Shown here: one piece after another, positions 8,837 to 17,779 of the stretch
How the letters are laid out: each line of letters opens with the position of its first letter
How positions within the stretch are numbered: the first letter of the stretch is position 1
Source of the DNA: Deltaproteobacteria bacterium UBA6106
GTDB lineage: Bacteria; Desulfobacterota; Syntrophorhabdia; Syntrophorhabdales; Syntrophorhabdaceae
NCBI GenBank assembly: GCA_002428485.1
Contig: DIWM01000053.1
Span: 1-64,000, forward strand
Length of the DNA stretch: 64,000 nt
Direction of reading: 5' to 3'
Translations under genes and position numbers: made by a program
The notes under the pieces: model-generated
What the model was told of the DNA's origin: nothing
What the model saw: the letters and a program-made list of their open reading frames with translations, nothing else
Database searches by the model: none

Positions 8837-9442
8837 ATGGCAGAACGGGTCAAACTCAACAGGATCACTCTCAGGGAGCAAAAACAGAAGCTCTTGCTGT
8901 ACGAGCGCTTCTTGCCGGCACTTGAAGCGAGGAAACAGCAGTTCCTGATGCAGCTCGCGATCGTCCGCAAAGAGATCGGGGAGCAACAATCTGCCGTGGA
9001 TAAGAAATTGGAGGAGATTGCCCGTTGGTCATCACTGTACTGGAATATGACAACGATCCTTCCTTTTTTTATATCCCTCAGGGAGATCAGGCGGCACGTG
9101 AAGAACGTGGCCGGGCTGAAGGTACCTGTCCTGGAGGAGGTCGTCTTCGATGACCCGCCATACAGCCTTTTTGCCACACCCTACAGCTTTGACGAGGTTC
9201 TTGCCAGGACGAGAGAGGTGATATCGCTCAGGGAACATATCAAGATATTGAAGGAGCAGGAGGGGATACTCATGGCCGGGTTCCGGAAAACCAGTCAGAG
9301 GATCAACCTGTACGAACAGAGGCTGATCCCTGAATGCAGGGAGGTCATACGGAAGGTTACCGTTTACCTTCAGGACCAGCAGGCTGCAGCCGTTGGTGTC
9401 GCCAAGGTCGCAAAAAGGCTCAATGACGAGGCTTCATATTAA
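8837..9442 (+). CDS. atpD: V-type ATP synthase subunit D
   Basis: The central-shaft subunit, 201 residues. The start MAERVKLNRITLREQKQKL is diagnostic of the family, and both ends form long helices that make the rotating coiled-coil shaft, with a variable middle. It follows atpB by 13 bp. In other V-ATPases subunit F binds D; no F gene is found here, as in chlamydial and Bacteroidetes operons of this layout. Confidence 0.9.
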   Translation: MAERVKLNRITLREQKQKLLLYERFLPALEARKQQFLMQLAIVRKEIGEQQSAVDKKLEEIARWSSLYWNMTTILPFFISLREIRRHVKNVAGLKVPVLEEVVFDDPPYSLFATPYSFDEVLARTREVISLREHIKILKEQEGILMAGFRKTSQRINLYEQRLIPECREVIRKVTVYLQDQQAAAVGVAKVAKRLNDEASY

Positions 9443-9493
9443 TCGCAAAGGGATAGCACATCAGTTCGGCGCTGATGACAAAAGGAGATAGAT

Positions 9494-11314
9494 GTGGCTC
9501 TCGCTAAGATGAGAAGGGTATTTCTGATTGGGCCCCTGGACGAAAGAGAAAAGGCAATGCAGTGCCTCCAGGATATGGGGGTCGTGCATGTAGAGCCGGC
9601 GGCTAAGATATCCGGTGAACTGGAGAAAAGAAATGCCGCCCTTCAACAGGAGGTCAGGCGGGCCCACCAGGTCTATGAAGAAATGAGCAGGTTCAAGGCA
9701 GGGGAAGCAAAGACCCGTGCGGCAGTGCCGGACGATCAACTGGTGCCCTACTGCGAATCAAGATTATCAGAACTTCAGGAGGTTCAGAACCGGAAACAGT
9801 CCCTCCAGAAGCTGGTCACGGAATTGAGCATCTGGGAGAATTTTGCACCTGAAGCTATCCAGGAGCTTGAAAGGGATGGCATATATGTCCAGCGTTTCCG
9901 GATCGAAGGAAAATTGCCGCCTGATTTTCACGCGCCTGAAGACGCATATATGGAAGTCGTGTCAGAGAAACCCGCATATAGTTTTTTTACGATCCGGATC
10001 GGCAGCGCCGTTGACATCCCCCATGCCATCCAGTTGCGTCTTCCCGAGATTGGGCTGGCGAGGGCACTGGATGAGCTCGGCGAGCTCCGGGAGGAGGAGG
10101 CAAGGCTCATCGATGAGTGCGAGGCCGCGAAGAACAGGATAGGGGCATTAAAGGAGCAGTACAACATCGTCCTGAACGAAGCGAGCTATACAGAACATCT
10201 CGGCACCCTTTACTCGGAAGAGCATCTCTTCGGACTCCAGGGATGGGTTCCCGCGGACCTTGAAGACGGTTTGATGAAAGAGATCGAGGTATCGAAACTG
10301 CCCCTCATGGTGACGGCAAGGGATCCCCTCGAGGGTGAGACCCCGCCGACGCTCTTCAAGAACAACTGGTTTATCCGCCGCATCGAACCTCTCTTGAAGC
10401 TATACGGTCTGCCCTCTTACAGAAGTCTCGACCCTTCGTATTTCTTTGCCCCTTTTATGGTCCTCTTTTTCGGGATCTGTCTGGGTGACGCGGGTTACGG
10501 TCTGGTCTTCTTGCTGGCATCTGTCTGGATCAGGAAAAAATGGGGGCATCTTTCCAGGGAGCTGCCGCTTGTCATGAAGCTATGCCAGGCCTTTTCGGTT
10601 TCAGCGATCGTGATCGGTCTTCTTACGGGTTCGGTCTTTGGCTATAGCTTTACGAACCGGGAATGGGTCCTCGTGGACCTTGACATAGATGTCGGAAATC
10701 CCATGATCCTTTTCTATGCGAGCCTGGGGCTGGGGGTGGTCCATCTTTCGTTCTCCTATCTCCTCGGCATGCTTGACGCGCAGTCCCGGAATGAAATGCT
10801 CCAGAAACTGGGCCTCATGGCGGTCCTCTGGGGTGGGGCATTCCTGATCAGCCGGAACATCTGGTTCCTGGAGCCTGCTTCTAAATTCAACGTACTGTTC
10901 AATTACGCGGGGTGGGGATTGTTGCTGTGCGGCGTCATACTTACGTTTTTATCCGCCTCTGACAGCAAGCGGTGGGTGGTGAGGATTGGACTGGGTTTCT
11001 GGGGTGTCTACGGCCTGACCGGGCTGGTGGGAGACCTGCTTTCCTATGCGCGTCTCTTCGGGCTGGGGATTGCAACTACGGCCATCGCAGCGGTCATGAA
11101 CCAGCTGGCAGGCATGGTCTATAATGCAACAGGCCCTGTTATCGGCGCCGTGCTCGCCGTTCTTCTCCTGATCCTGGGTCACACGTTCAACCTTGCTCTT
11201 TCTATTTTGGGCAGCACGGTTCACTCTGCCCGCCTTCACTTTGTCGAAGCCTTCAGGAGTTTCTTCCGGGGAGGTGGCATTCAATATAAACCATTTAAAG
11301 TTGAAAGGGGTTAA
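9494..11314 (+). CDS. atpI: V-type ATP synthase subunit I (membrane a-subunit)
   Basis: A 606-residue protein with a long cytosolic N-terminal half of coiled coils (residues 1-310) and a C-terminal membrane half with about seven or eight spans starting near residue 320. The essential ion-channel arginine is R520 in LLSYARLFGLG. The start is GTG, 6 bp after AAAGGAG (9481-9487). It forms the stator half-channels against the proteolipid ring and anchors the peripheral stalks. The ORF ends 4 bp before the start of the proteolipid gene. Confidence 0.93.
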   Translation: MALAKMRRVFLIGPLDEREKAMQCLQDMGVVHVEPAAKISGELEKRNAALQQEVRRAHQVYEEMSRFKAGEAKTRAAVPDDQLVPYCESRLSELQEVQNRKQSLQKLVTELSIWENFAPEAIQELERDGIYVQRFRIEGKLPPDFHAPEDAYMEVVSEKPAYSFFTIRIGSAVDIPHAIQLRLPEIGLARALDELGELREEEARLIDECEAAKNRIGALKEQYNIVLNEASYTEHLGTLYSEEHLFGLQGWVPADLEDGLMKEIEVSKLPLMVTARDPLEGETPPTLFKNNWFIRRIEPLLKLYGLPSYRSLDPSYFFAPFMVLFFGICLGDAGYGLVFLLASVWIRKKWGHLSRELPLVMKLCQAFSVSAIVIGLLTGSVFGYSFTNREWVLVDLDIDVGNPMILFYASLGLGVVHLSFSYLLGMLDAQSRNEMLQKLGLMAVLWGGAFLISRNIWFLEPASKFNVLFNYAGWGLLLCGVILTFLSASDSKRWVVRIGLGFWGVYGLTGLVGDLLSYARLFGLGIATTAIAAVMNQLAGMVYNATGPVIGAVLAVLLLILGHTFNLALSILGSTVHSARLHFVEAFRSFFRGGGIQYKPFKVERG

Positions 11315-11318
11315 TCAT

Positions 11319-11831
11319 ATGAAAACAAAAGGTATCGTCCTCACGGGTCTTGTCACCGCCACGCTGATGCTCCTGGTCAGTTCGCCTGCATTTGCGCAGG
11401 CAGGCGCTGAAGGGAAGACTACGGCAACGCTTGTGGCAAAGATCATCATGGGTTTCAGCCTTTCCCTCGGCCTTGCAGGCTCAGCCATAGGTCTCGGTAT
11501 CTCCTTTTCAGCACTGCTCGGAGGGGGGCAGGAGAATTATTTCAAGAATATTGCCGTAGCGCTGATGCCTTCCACGCAGGGGATCTATTCCATCGTCTGC
11601 CTCTTTGCCAATATGGGAAGTTTTGATACAGACCCTGTGGCCGTTGCAGGAAAGGCTGCCGCGTTCGGGTTTGCCATGTTTTTCAGCGCCTGGTATCAGG
11701 GGGTGGTCTGTGCGGCGGGGATCAGAAGCATCCTGGAGGGCAAGAACACGCTGGCAAACGCCATGGTGTCGGGTGCGATGCCCGAGACCTATGCCGTCTT
11801 TGCGCTGGTTATGACCTTTATCATGAAGTGA
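11319..11831 (+). CDS. atpK: V-type ATP synthase proteolipid subunit K
   Basis: A 170-residue rotor-ring proteolipid with two fused helical hairpins after a hydrophobic leader (residues 6-27, ending SSPAFAQA, possibly a cleaved signal). Hairpin 1 carries MPSTQGIY and has no membrane acid; hairpin 2 carries YQG and the ion-binding glutamate in MPETYAVF. T86, Q87, Y90, Q127 and E156 line up by motif with E. hirae NtpK T64, Q65, Y68, Q110 and E139, the Na+ site, so sodium coupling is likely. One carboxylate per four-helix unit is the V-type arrangement. It closes the operon; no terminator hairpin is evident downstream. Confidence 0.93.
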   Translation: MKTKGIVLTGLVTATLMLLVSSPAFAQAGAEGKTTATLVAKIIMGFSLSLGLAGSAIGLGISFSALLGGGQENYFKNIAVALMPSTQGIYSIVCLFANMGSFDTDPVAVAGKAAAFGFAMFFSAWYQGVVCAAGIRSILEGKNTLANAMVSGAMPETYAVFALVMTFIMK

Positions 11832-11849
11832 TCGAGATAACTATTTAAT

Positions 11850-11878
11850 TTGCTTATACATTGACAATCTGTTATAAA
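11850..11878 (+). promoter_or_regulatory. candidate promoter upstream of queA
   Basis: TTGCTT (11850-11855) and TATAAA (11873-11878) are separated by 17 bp, about 50 bp before the queA start. A TTGACA at 11861-11866 is also present but sits only 6 bp from the TATAAA. Confidence 0.45.
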
Positions 11879-11927
11879 ATTAGGCTTACGTGAAATCGGG
11901 CAGAAGGCTCCGAGGCATTAAGACAAC

Positions 11928-12947
11928 ATGGACGTCAGAGAATTTGACTATATCCTGCCGAAGGAATATATTGCGCAGTCCCCTGCAGGGGACAGGGCTG
12001 CTTCGCGCCTTCTCGTCTTCGACAGGCAGAAGGGAGCCATCGGGCACCGCTTCTTCAGGGATATTCCGGAATACTTCCGCGAAGGGGATGTCCTTGTCCT
12101 GAATGACAGCAAGGTCTTTCCGGCAAGGCTGCAAGCCCTGAAAAAGACCGGAGGAAAGGTCGATATCCTCCTCGTCGAGAGGATCGACGGGGCCGGCTGG
12201 CGCTGCCTTGTGAATGGTGTTAAGAGAGGGGCGGAAGGGCTCAATGTCGCCGTAGGCGAGCACCCTGCAAGGCTGGAGGCAAATGATGACGGGTGGTCTA
12301 TCCGGTTTGATGACGACGGGGACAGCTACGATATCGTGAGGCGCTATGGGAAGATGCCTCTTCCGCACTATATAAAGCGCAACGGAGAGGACGATTCAAT
12401 CGATTTTGAGAGATACCAGACGGTCTATGCCGAACACATCGGATCCATCGCGGCGCCTACGGCAGGGTTCCATTTTACCGAAGGATTGATCGGGGAACTG
12501 AAACAGAAAGGCGTCAGCATAGTAAAGGTTACCTTGCATATCGGCACAGGGACATTCCTGCTGGTAAAGGAGCCTCATGTAGAAGCGCACACCATGCACA
12601 GCGAATACTATCAGGTGAGCGAGGAGATAAGGGCATATATCAAAGAGGCGAAAGAATCGGGAAGACGGATAGTGGCCTGCGGGACAAGCTCTGTGAGGAC
12701 CGTCGAGACGGTGTGCCCGGGAAACGGCAACGCACGCCTTGCGGGCAGGACGGAGCTTTTCATATACCCGGGGTATCGGTTCAGGTTTGTCGATGCGCTT
12801 ATCACCAATTTCCATCTTCCACGGTCGACACCCTTGTTCCTTGCGTCTGCCTTTGCAGGGCACGAAGCCCTTATGAGGTGCTACCGGGAGGCCATGGAAA
12901 AGGATTACAGGTTTTACAGCTACGGCGATTCGATGATGATACTGTAA
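11928..12947 (+). CDS. queA: S-adenosylmethionine:tRNA ribosyltransferase-isomerase QueA
   Basis: A 339-residue enzyme of queuosine synthesis. It transfers and isomerises the ribosyl of SAM onto preQ1-modified tRNA to give epoxyqueuosine. Family signatures are clear: the start DVREFDYILPKEYIAQSP, VLVLNDSKVFPARL, GSIAAPTAGFHFTE and HIGTGTFLLV. Length is normal. It is followed by tgt, which acts one step earlier in the pathway. The gap to tgt is filled by a heptamer repeat that begins in the base after the queA stop codon. Confidence 0.96.
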   Translation: MDVREFDYILPKEYIAQSPAGDRAASRLLVFDRQKGAIGHRFFRDIPEYFREGDVLVLNDSKVFPARLQALKKTGGKVDILLVERIDGAGWRCLVNGVKRGAEGLNVAVGEHPARLEANDDGWSIRFDDDGDSYDIVRRYGKMPLPHYIKRNGEDDSIDFERYQTVYAEHIGSIAAPTAGFHFTEGLIGELKQKGVSIVKVTLHIGTGTFLLVKEPHVEAHTMHSEYYQVSEEIRAYIKEAKESGRRIVACGTSSVRTVETVCPGNGNARLAGRTELFIYPGYRFRFVDALITNFHLPRSTPLFLASAFAGHEALMRCYREAMEKDYRFYSYGDSMMIL

Positions 12948-13019
12948 GGTGATAGGTCATAGATGATGGGTAAGAGGCAAGAGGTTTTGCTATGAGCCAT
13001 GAGCTATGAGCTATGAGCT
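12948..13019. repeat. 7-bp-period repeat filling the queA-tgt gap
   Basis: From the first base after the queA stop codon the sequence runs in seven-base steps: units of type GGTGATA, GGTCATA and GGCAAGA up to 12989, then four units ATGAGCC/ATGAGCT at 12992-13019. The tract fills the gap up to 8 bp before the tgt start, leaving no ordinary ribosome-binding site for tgt. Confidence 0.7.
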
Positions 13020-13027
13020 AAATTGAT

Positions 13028-14164
13028 ATGAAGATGATGGAGATCATAAAAGAAGAAGGGAGTGCGAGGCGAGGACTCCTCAGGACGGGCCACGGAGACA
13101 TTGAGACCCCGGTATTCATGCCCGTGGGCACCCAGGGAATCGTCAAGGCCTCGACGCACAGGGACTTGAAGGAGGTTGGCGCGCAGATAATTCTCGCGAA
13201 TGCTTATCACCTCTATCTTCGCCCCGGCGACGAGCTGATACGGGAGATGGGAGGCATACACAGTTTTTCCGGATGGGACGGGTCGGTGCTGACCGACAGC
13301 GGCGGATACCAGATATTCAGCCTCGGCGTCCTGAGGGAGATCAAGGATGACGGCGTGCTTTTCCAATCGCACATAGACGGGTCAAGGCACTTCCTCACGC
13401 CGGAGAAGATGGTCCGGGTACAGGAAAATATCGGCGCAGACATATGCGTGTGCCTTGATGAATGCGTTTCCTATCCGTCGTCATACGTTTACACAGAGGC
13501 GTCCGTGGAGCTCACGTCACGGTGGGCGAAAAAGTGCAGGGACGCAAAGACAGACAGCGGCAGCGCCCTCTTCGGAATCATACAAGGCGGTTTTTACGAA
13601 GACCTGCGCGTAAGGTCTGCGCGGGAACTGACGGAAATGGATTTTGATGGGTACGCGATCGGAGGATTGAGCGTAGGCGAGCCAAAAAGCCTGATGTGGG
13701 AGATGGTCGACACCGTAGCGCCCTTGCTCCCCGCCGGAAAACCGAGGTATATGATGGGGGTGGGGCTGCCCGAGGACATCCTTGAAGGCGTCAGGCGTGG
13801 GATAGACATGTTCGATTGTGTTATTCCCACGAGATTTGCCAGGAACGGCAACCTCTTCACGTGGGACGGCAGGATTAATATAAAGAACGCACGGTTTACG
13901 AGGGATGAAAGACCCGTTGACGAGGAATGCCAATGCTACATCTGCAGGACATTCTCAAGGGCATATCTCCGGCATCTGCTCGTCTCCCATGAGCTTACGA
14001 GCTATTATCTCAACACGCTCCATAATCTCTTTTTTTACATGGAGTTTATGAGAAGGATCAGGGAGGCGATACAACAAGGACAGTTCGAAGAGTTTTATAA
14101 AACATTCAAAACCAGGTATGAAGGAGGTGAATTTCAGGATGAATATAGCGTATGCAATGGGTAG
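13028..14164 (+). CDS. tgt: tRNA-guanine transglycosylase (Tgt)
   Basis: A 378-residue enzyme that exchanges guanine-34 of GUN-anticodon tRNAs for preQ1. Visible signatures are FMPVGTQGIVKA, LTDSGGYQIFSLG with the active-site aspartate, GGLSVGEP, FDCVIPTRFARNG with the nucleophilic aspartate, and the zinc site CQCYICRTFSRAYLRHL. Length is normal. Its 3' end overlaps the start of yajC by 26 bp. No strong ribosome site precedes it because the gap is heptamer repeat, so translation may depend on coupling to queA. Confidence 0.96.
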   Translation: MKMMEIIKEEGSARRGLLRTGHGDIETPVFMPVGTQGIVKASTHRDLKEVGAQIILANAYHLYLRPGDELIREMGGIHSFSGWDGSVLTDSGGYQIFSLGVLREIKDDGVLFQSHIDGSRHFLTPEKMVRVQENIGADICVCLDECVSYPSSYVYTEASVELTSRWAKKCRDAKTDSGSALFGIIQGGFYEDLRVRSARELTEMDFDGYAIGGLSVGEPKSLMWEMVDTVAPLLPAGKPRYMMGVGLPEDILEGVRRGIDMFDCVIPTRFARNGNLFTWDGRINIKNARFTRDERPVDEECQCYICRTFSRAYLRHLLVSHELTSYYLNTLHNLFFYMEFMRRIREAIQQGQFEEFYKTFKTRYEGGEFQDEYSVCNG

Positions 14165-14453
14165 TCAGCCGGCCGCCGGACAGGGCGGGGCAAGTCAGTG
14201 GATGAGCTTTCTCCCGCTGATACTCCTGTTTGTTGTCTTCTACTTTCTGCTTATCAGGCCCCAGCAGAAGAAGGCAAAGCAGCAGAAGACCTTTATCGAC
14301 AATCTGAAAAAGGGTGATAAAATTATAACATCGAGCGGGTTATATGGTACAATAACAGGGATAACCGATGATGCAATTACGATCGAGATCGCCGAGAAGG
14401 TAAGGGTAAAGATAGCGCGGAACGCAGTCACAGCGCTTCAACAAACACAGTGA
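14139..14453 (+). CDS. yajC: preprotein translocase subunit YajC
   Basis: A 104-residue single-span membrane protein associated with SecDF. The hydrophobic segment at residues 20-40 (WMSFLPLILLFVVFYFLLIRPQQKK) ends in the invariant RPQQK, followed by the KGDKIITSSGLYGTI beta domain. The start at 14139 is chosen because AAGGAGGTGA at 14121-14130 lies within tgt 8-10 bp upstream. In most bacteria secD and secF follow tgt-yajC; here ribosomal-protein genes follow instead, so the usual operon has been broken. Confidence 0.92.
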   Translation: MNIAYAMGSQPAAGQGGASQWMSFLPLILLFVVFYFLLIRPQQKKAKQQKTFIDNLKKGDKIITSSGLYGTITGITDDAITIEIAEKVRVKIARNAVTALQQTQ

Positions 14454-14465
14454 AAGGAGAAAGAT

Positions 14466-14816
14466 GTGGGAAGGTACGAAAATATCGTGATAATCAGTCC
14501 TGATTGCACGAAAGAAGAGGAAGAGGATCTGCTCAAAAGGATCCAGTCGAACATGGAGAAGGTCGGCGCAGCGGTCGTGAGGTTCGATGACTGGGCCGTG
14601 AGAAGGCTTGCCTATCCGATAAAGAAGAAGGACAAGGGCCACTACTGCTTTTTCCTTCTTGACCTGAATGAGGGAAGCGTGGCCACGCTCGGGAAATTTT
14701 ACAAGACCGTCGATACGATCTTGCGGCACCTCTTTGTCAATGTTGACGAAAAGAAAGAGGGTCCGAAAAGACCACCCGATCCGGTAATCTTTGACGAACT
14801 GGAAGGCGAGTTCTAG
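14466..14816 (+). CDS. rpsF: 30S ribosomal protein S6
   Basis: A 116-residue S6 protein with the family opening YENIVIISPD and the RRLAYPIKKKDKGHY block. The start is GTG behind GAAAGGAGA. The C-terminal tail is short and acidic (DELEGEF). The stop overlaps the next gene by one base. Gene order rpsF, SSB-like, rpsR, rplI, dnaB is a widely conserved replication/translation cluster. Confidence 0.95.
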   Translation: MGRYENIVIISPDCTKEEEEDLLKRIQSNMEKVGAAVVRFDDWAVRRLAYPIKKKDKGHYCFFLLDLNEGSVATLGKFYKTVDTILRHLFVNVDEKKEGPKRPPDPVIFDELEGEF

Positions 14817-15085
14817 TGAACAGGGTTTTTCTCGCCGGTACGTTAAAGGCGCAGCCGGAGATAACCTATACGCCAAAGGGGGAAAAGATCGCTGTCTTCC
14901 CCCTCCTGGTTGAAGAAGGGGATTTACGCATTGACGTTGTGCATGTAGGCGAGCTTGACGGAGATGGCTTGAGTCAGCAGGTAGGGAAAGAGATCATTGT
15001 CTCGGGAATGCTGACGCAGATGAAGCAGCAACCGCAGCATACAATCAAAGTAAGGGCACAGAAAATTTTTTGGATGGAGGATTAG
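14816..15085 (+). CDS. SSB/PriB-like OB-fold protein between rpsF and rpsR
   Basis: An 89-residue protein that starts NRVFLAGTLKAQPEITYTPKGEKIAVFPL, which matches the opening strands of single-stranded DNA-binding OB folds, but it is only half the length of a normal SSB and lacks the acidic C-terminal tail. Its position is that of priB in beta- and gammaproteobacteria and of ssb in Firmicutes. It could be a PriB analogue, a reduced SSB, or a diverged paralogue. GTG start overlapping the rpsF stop; stop directly abuts rpsR. Confidence 0.6.
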   Translation: MNRVFLAGTLKAQPEITYTPKGEKIAVFPLLVEEGDLRIDVVHVGELDGDGLSQQVGKEIIVSGMLTQMKQQPQHTIKVRAQKIFWMED

Positions 15086-15361
15086 ATGCCAAGACCAACA
15101 AGGACACCGGGCAGAGGAGGCCACGATTCACAGAAAAAAAGGGTCTATATGAGAAAAAGGGTCTGCAGGTTCTGCCAGGATCAGAATCTGGAGATCGATT
15201 ACAAAGATCCGAAACTTCTGAAATACTATATAACGGAGCGCGGGAAGATAATGCCGAGAAGGATGACAGGAACATGCGCCAAACATCAGAGGAAGCTCAA
15301 AGAACACATAAAGATGGCGCGGCACATAGCGTTTTTGCCGTTCACGACACTTTCGCGATAG
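15086..15361 (+). CDS. rpsR: 30S ribosomal protein S18
   Basis: A 91-residue S18 with the conserved core KLLKYYITERGKIMPRRMTGTCAKHQRKL. The N-terminal part keeps CRFC (CxxC) plus a later cysteine, the cysteine-containing form of S18 that may bind zinc. Starts at the base after the stop of the SSB-like gene, and is followed by rplI after 12 bp. Confidence 0.95.
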   Translation: MPRPTRTPGRGGHDSQKKRVYMRKRVCRFCQDQNLEIDYKDPKLLKYYITERGKIMPRRMTGTCAKHQRKLKEHIKMARHIAFLPFTTLSR

Positions 15362-15373
15362 GGAGGCTCTTGC

Positions 15374-15823
15374 ATGAAAGTCATACTTACTGAAGACCTG
15401 AAGGGAACAGGCAAAAAGGGCGAGATCGTCAATGTCAAAGACGGGTACGGCAGGAACTTCCTCATTCCCGATGGACGGGCAATTTCCGCGACTGAAGGCA
15501 ACGTCAAACGGTTCGATCATATTATTAAGAGCCTTGCCGGCAGGAAAGAGAGGGAGGTAAAGTCTGCCGAAGACCTAAAGGCAAGGTTTGACGAGATGAC
15601 GGTCACCTTAAAGAAAAAGGTCGGCGTCGACGGCAAGCTCTTTGGCGCTGTTACGCACAAGGACATCACCGACGCGGTAAGAAGCGCCCTGGGCGTAGAG
15701 ATTGATAAAAAGATGATAAGGATCGACGAGCCTATTAAAATGTCAGGCGCCCACACCGTGACGATCCATCTGCGGCAGGACGTGAACGCGACGCTGAAGA
15801 TCGAGGTAGAGAAGGAAGAATAA
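15374..15823 (+). CDS. rplI: 50S ribosomal protein L9
   Basis: A 149-residue L9 of normal length: N-terminal domain MKVILTEDLKGTGKKGEIVNVKDGYGRNFLIP, connecting helix (residues 45-75) and C-terminal domain with KLFGAVTHKDI. Its TAA stop overlaps the dnaB ATG by one base. Confidence 0.96.
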   Translation: MKVILTEDLKGTGKKGEIVNVKDGYGRNFLIPDGRAISATEGNVKRFDHIIKSLAGRKEREVKSAEDLKARFDEMTVTLKKKVGVDGKLFGAVTHKDITDAVRSALGVEIDKKMIRIDEPIKMSGAHTVTIHLRQDVNATLKIEVEKEE

Positions 15824-17190
15824 TGGCAAAGGCGGCAAGGAGCGCAAAAGAGATACAGGGCCGCATCCCACCGCAGAACCTGGAAGCGGAACAGTCTCTT
15901 TTGGGTGGTCTTCTTGTCGACCCCGATTCGACGAACAAGGTCGTTGACGTTGTAGTCCCTGCAGATTTCTACAAGGATGCCCACAACAGGATTTACGGGA
16001 TCATGCTGGATCTTTATGAGCGGAATGAGCCTATAGACCTGATCACCGTGAGCAGCCTCGCGCGAGACAGAAATATCCTCGAAGGCATTGGCGGTGTAAC
16101 CTACCTGAATACGCTCGTTGACCTCATGCCGAGTGCTGCGAATATTGTGCAGTACGCTAAGATGGTGAAGGAGAAGTCTCTCCTGAGAAAGCTCATCAAT
16201 ACGGCAACGGAGATCATTCAAAAAGGTTTTCAGGTAGATTCGAACGTAGACAGCTATATCGACGAGGCGGAGAAGCTGATCTTCCAGGTCTCGGAAGATA
16301 AATTCAGGCCGTCGTTCTATGCCGTCAAAGATTTTGTGCTCGAGAATGTCAAAACCATTGAGAGGTTGTACAAAAGAAAACAGCTTGTTACCGGTGTGCC
16401 TACAGGGTTTACGGAAATCGACAAGATGACAAGCGGCTTGCAGTCATCGGACCTGATCGTTGTCGCCGGCAGGCCGAGCATGGGCAAGACGGCTTTTTGC
16501 ATGAATATCGCCCAGCACGTAGCGATGTTGAAAGAAACCCCTGTCCCCGTAGGGGTATTTTCTCTTGAGATGTCAAAAGAGCAGCTTGTGACAAGGCTTT
16601 TGAGCTCTGAGTCGGAGATCGAACATTCAAAGCTCAGGACGGGAACGCTTTCCGGGACGGAATGGCCAAAGCTTGCGGACGCGGCCGGGAAATTGCGGGA
16701 TGCCCTGATGTTCATCGACGATTCACCGGGGTTGAGCGTGCTCGAGGTTCGGGCACGGGCGAGAAGGTTGAAAAAGGAACACGGTCTTGGGCTGCTCATT
16801 GTTGACTACCTTCAACTGATGAAGGGGAGGACCGGTATAGACAGGCGTGAACAGGAGATATCGGAGATATCGCGGTCCATGAAGGCCCTTGCAAAAGAAC
16901 TGCAGATCCCCGTGATCGCTATTTCCCAGTTGAACCGCGCGCCGGAACAGCGGGAGCGGGATAACAGGCGGCCGAGGCTGGCAGACCTCCGTGAGTCGGG
17001 GGCCATCGAACAGGACGCGGATGTTATTTTTTTTATTTACAGGGATGTTGTCTACAACAAGGAGATACAGGAAGAAGAGAAAAATATCGCGGAGGTCATT
17101 ATCGGAAAACAAAGGAACGGACCGACAGGAACTGTCGAGCTGGCTTTTCAGGATAAGACAACGACCTTCAGAAACCTATACAGAGAATGA
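15823..17190 (+). CDS. dnaB: replicative DNA helicase DnaB
   Basis: A 455-residue hexameric helicase. The N-terminal collar domain starts RIPPQNLEAEQSLLGGLL; the RecA-like C-terminal domain has Walker A GRPSMGKTAF near residue 218, Walker B LLIVDYLQLM, and the AISQLNR and DLRESGAIEQDADV motifs. No intein is present although the motifs are common intein sites. It overlaps rplI and the next gene, so the cluster is tightly coupled. Confidence 0.97.
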   Translation: MAKAARSAKEIQGRIPPQNLEAEQSLLGGLLVDPDSTNKVVDVVVPADFYKDAHNRIYGIMLDLYERNEPIDLITVSSLARDRNILEGIGGVTYLNTLVDLMPSAANIVQYAKMVKEKSLLRKLINTATEIIQKGFQVDSNVDSYIDEAEKLIFQVSEDKFRPSFYAVKDFVLENVKTIERLYKRKQLVTGVPTGFTEIDKMTSGLQSSDLIVVAGRPSMGKTAFCMNIAQHVAMLKETPVPVGVFSLEMSKEQLVTRLLSSESEIEHSKLRTGTLSGTEWPKLADAAGKLRDALMFIDDSPGLSVLEVRARARRLKKEHGLGLLIVDYLQLMKGRTGIDRREQEISEISRSMKALAKELQIPVIAISQLNRAPEQRERDNRRPRLADLRESGAIEQDADVIFFIYRDVVYNKEIQEEEKNIAEVIIGKQRNGPTGTVELAFQDKTTTFRNLYRE

Positions 17191-17732
17191 ACATTCCGAA
17201 CCTCCTCTCTATTTTTCGTTTTTTTCTTACATTCTTTTTCATCATAGCGGTCAACAGCGGGCGATTGCACTTAGCGCTTTTTTTATTTATCCTCCAGGGC
17301 GTAAGCGACCTTCTTGACGGATTCCTTGCCAGGGTGATGGGCAAGAAGACGCACCTGGGAGCATTCCTCGACCCCATCGCCGATAAGACGATGCTTGTCG
17401 CGTCGTTTGTGCTGTTGTGCCTTCATCAGATAGTGCCCCTCTGGCTGACGTCACTTGTGCTTGCCAGGGACCTGGTTATCGCCATCGGCTTTCTCATCTT
17501 GTATAAACTGTCTTATACAACGACCCCTGTTCCGAGCATCTTTGGTAAGATAACAACAGCCTGCCAGATCGCAACGATCGTTTACGTCCTGTGGTCCGAG
17601 GCGAGGCCATACGGCGACGTGTTTTTTTACATTACGGCCTTATCAACTGCCGTCTCCGGCATTCACTATATTTTCATTGGATTCCGGATGCTTTACAGGA
17701 GCCGTTTTCAACAACCGGCGAACGGAAACTGA
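17187..17732 (+). CDS. pgsA: CDP-alcohol phosphatidyltransferase (PgsA-like)
   Basis: A 181-residue membrane enzyme that condenses CDP-diacylglycerol with an alcohol phosphate. The family motif D-x2-DG-x2-AR-x8-G-x3-D-x3-D is complete near residues 40-65 (SDLLDGFLARVMGKK onward). The opening MNIPNLLSIFRF is typical of phosphatidylglycerophosphate synthase; the exact alcohol is not certain. It overlaps dnaB by 4 bp. Confidence 0.85.
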   Translation: MNIPNLLSIFRFFLTFFFIIAVNSGRLHLALFLFILQGVSDLLDGFLARVMGKKTHLGAFLDPIADKTMLVASFVLLCLHQIVPLWLTSLVLARDLVIAIGFLILYKLSYTTTPVPSIFGKITTACQIATIVYVLWSEARPYGDVFFYITALSTAVSGIHYIFIGFRMLYRSRFQQPANGN

Positions 17733-17779
17733 TCATCGGCGGAAACCCGCTTTGCAGCGAAGGGCTTGGCAAGAAAGTG

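Noticed and set aside
11861..11878. TTGACA with TATAAA before queA
   Set aside because: Spacing is only 6 bp; the TTGCTT at 11850 fits the same -10 better.
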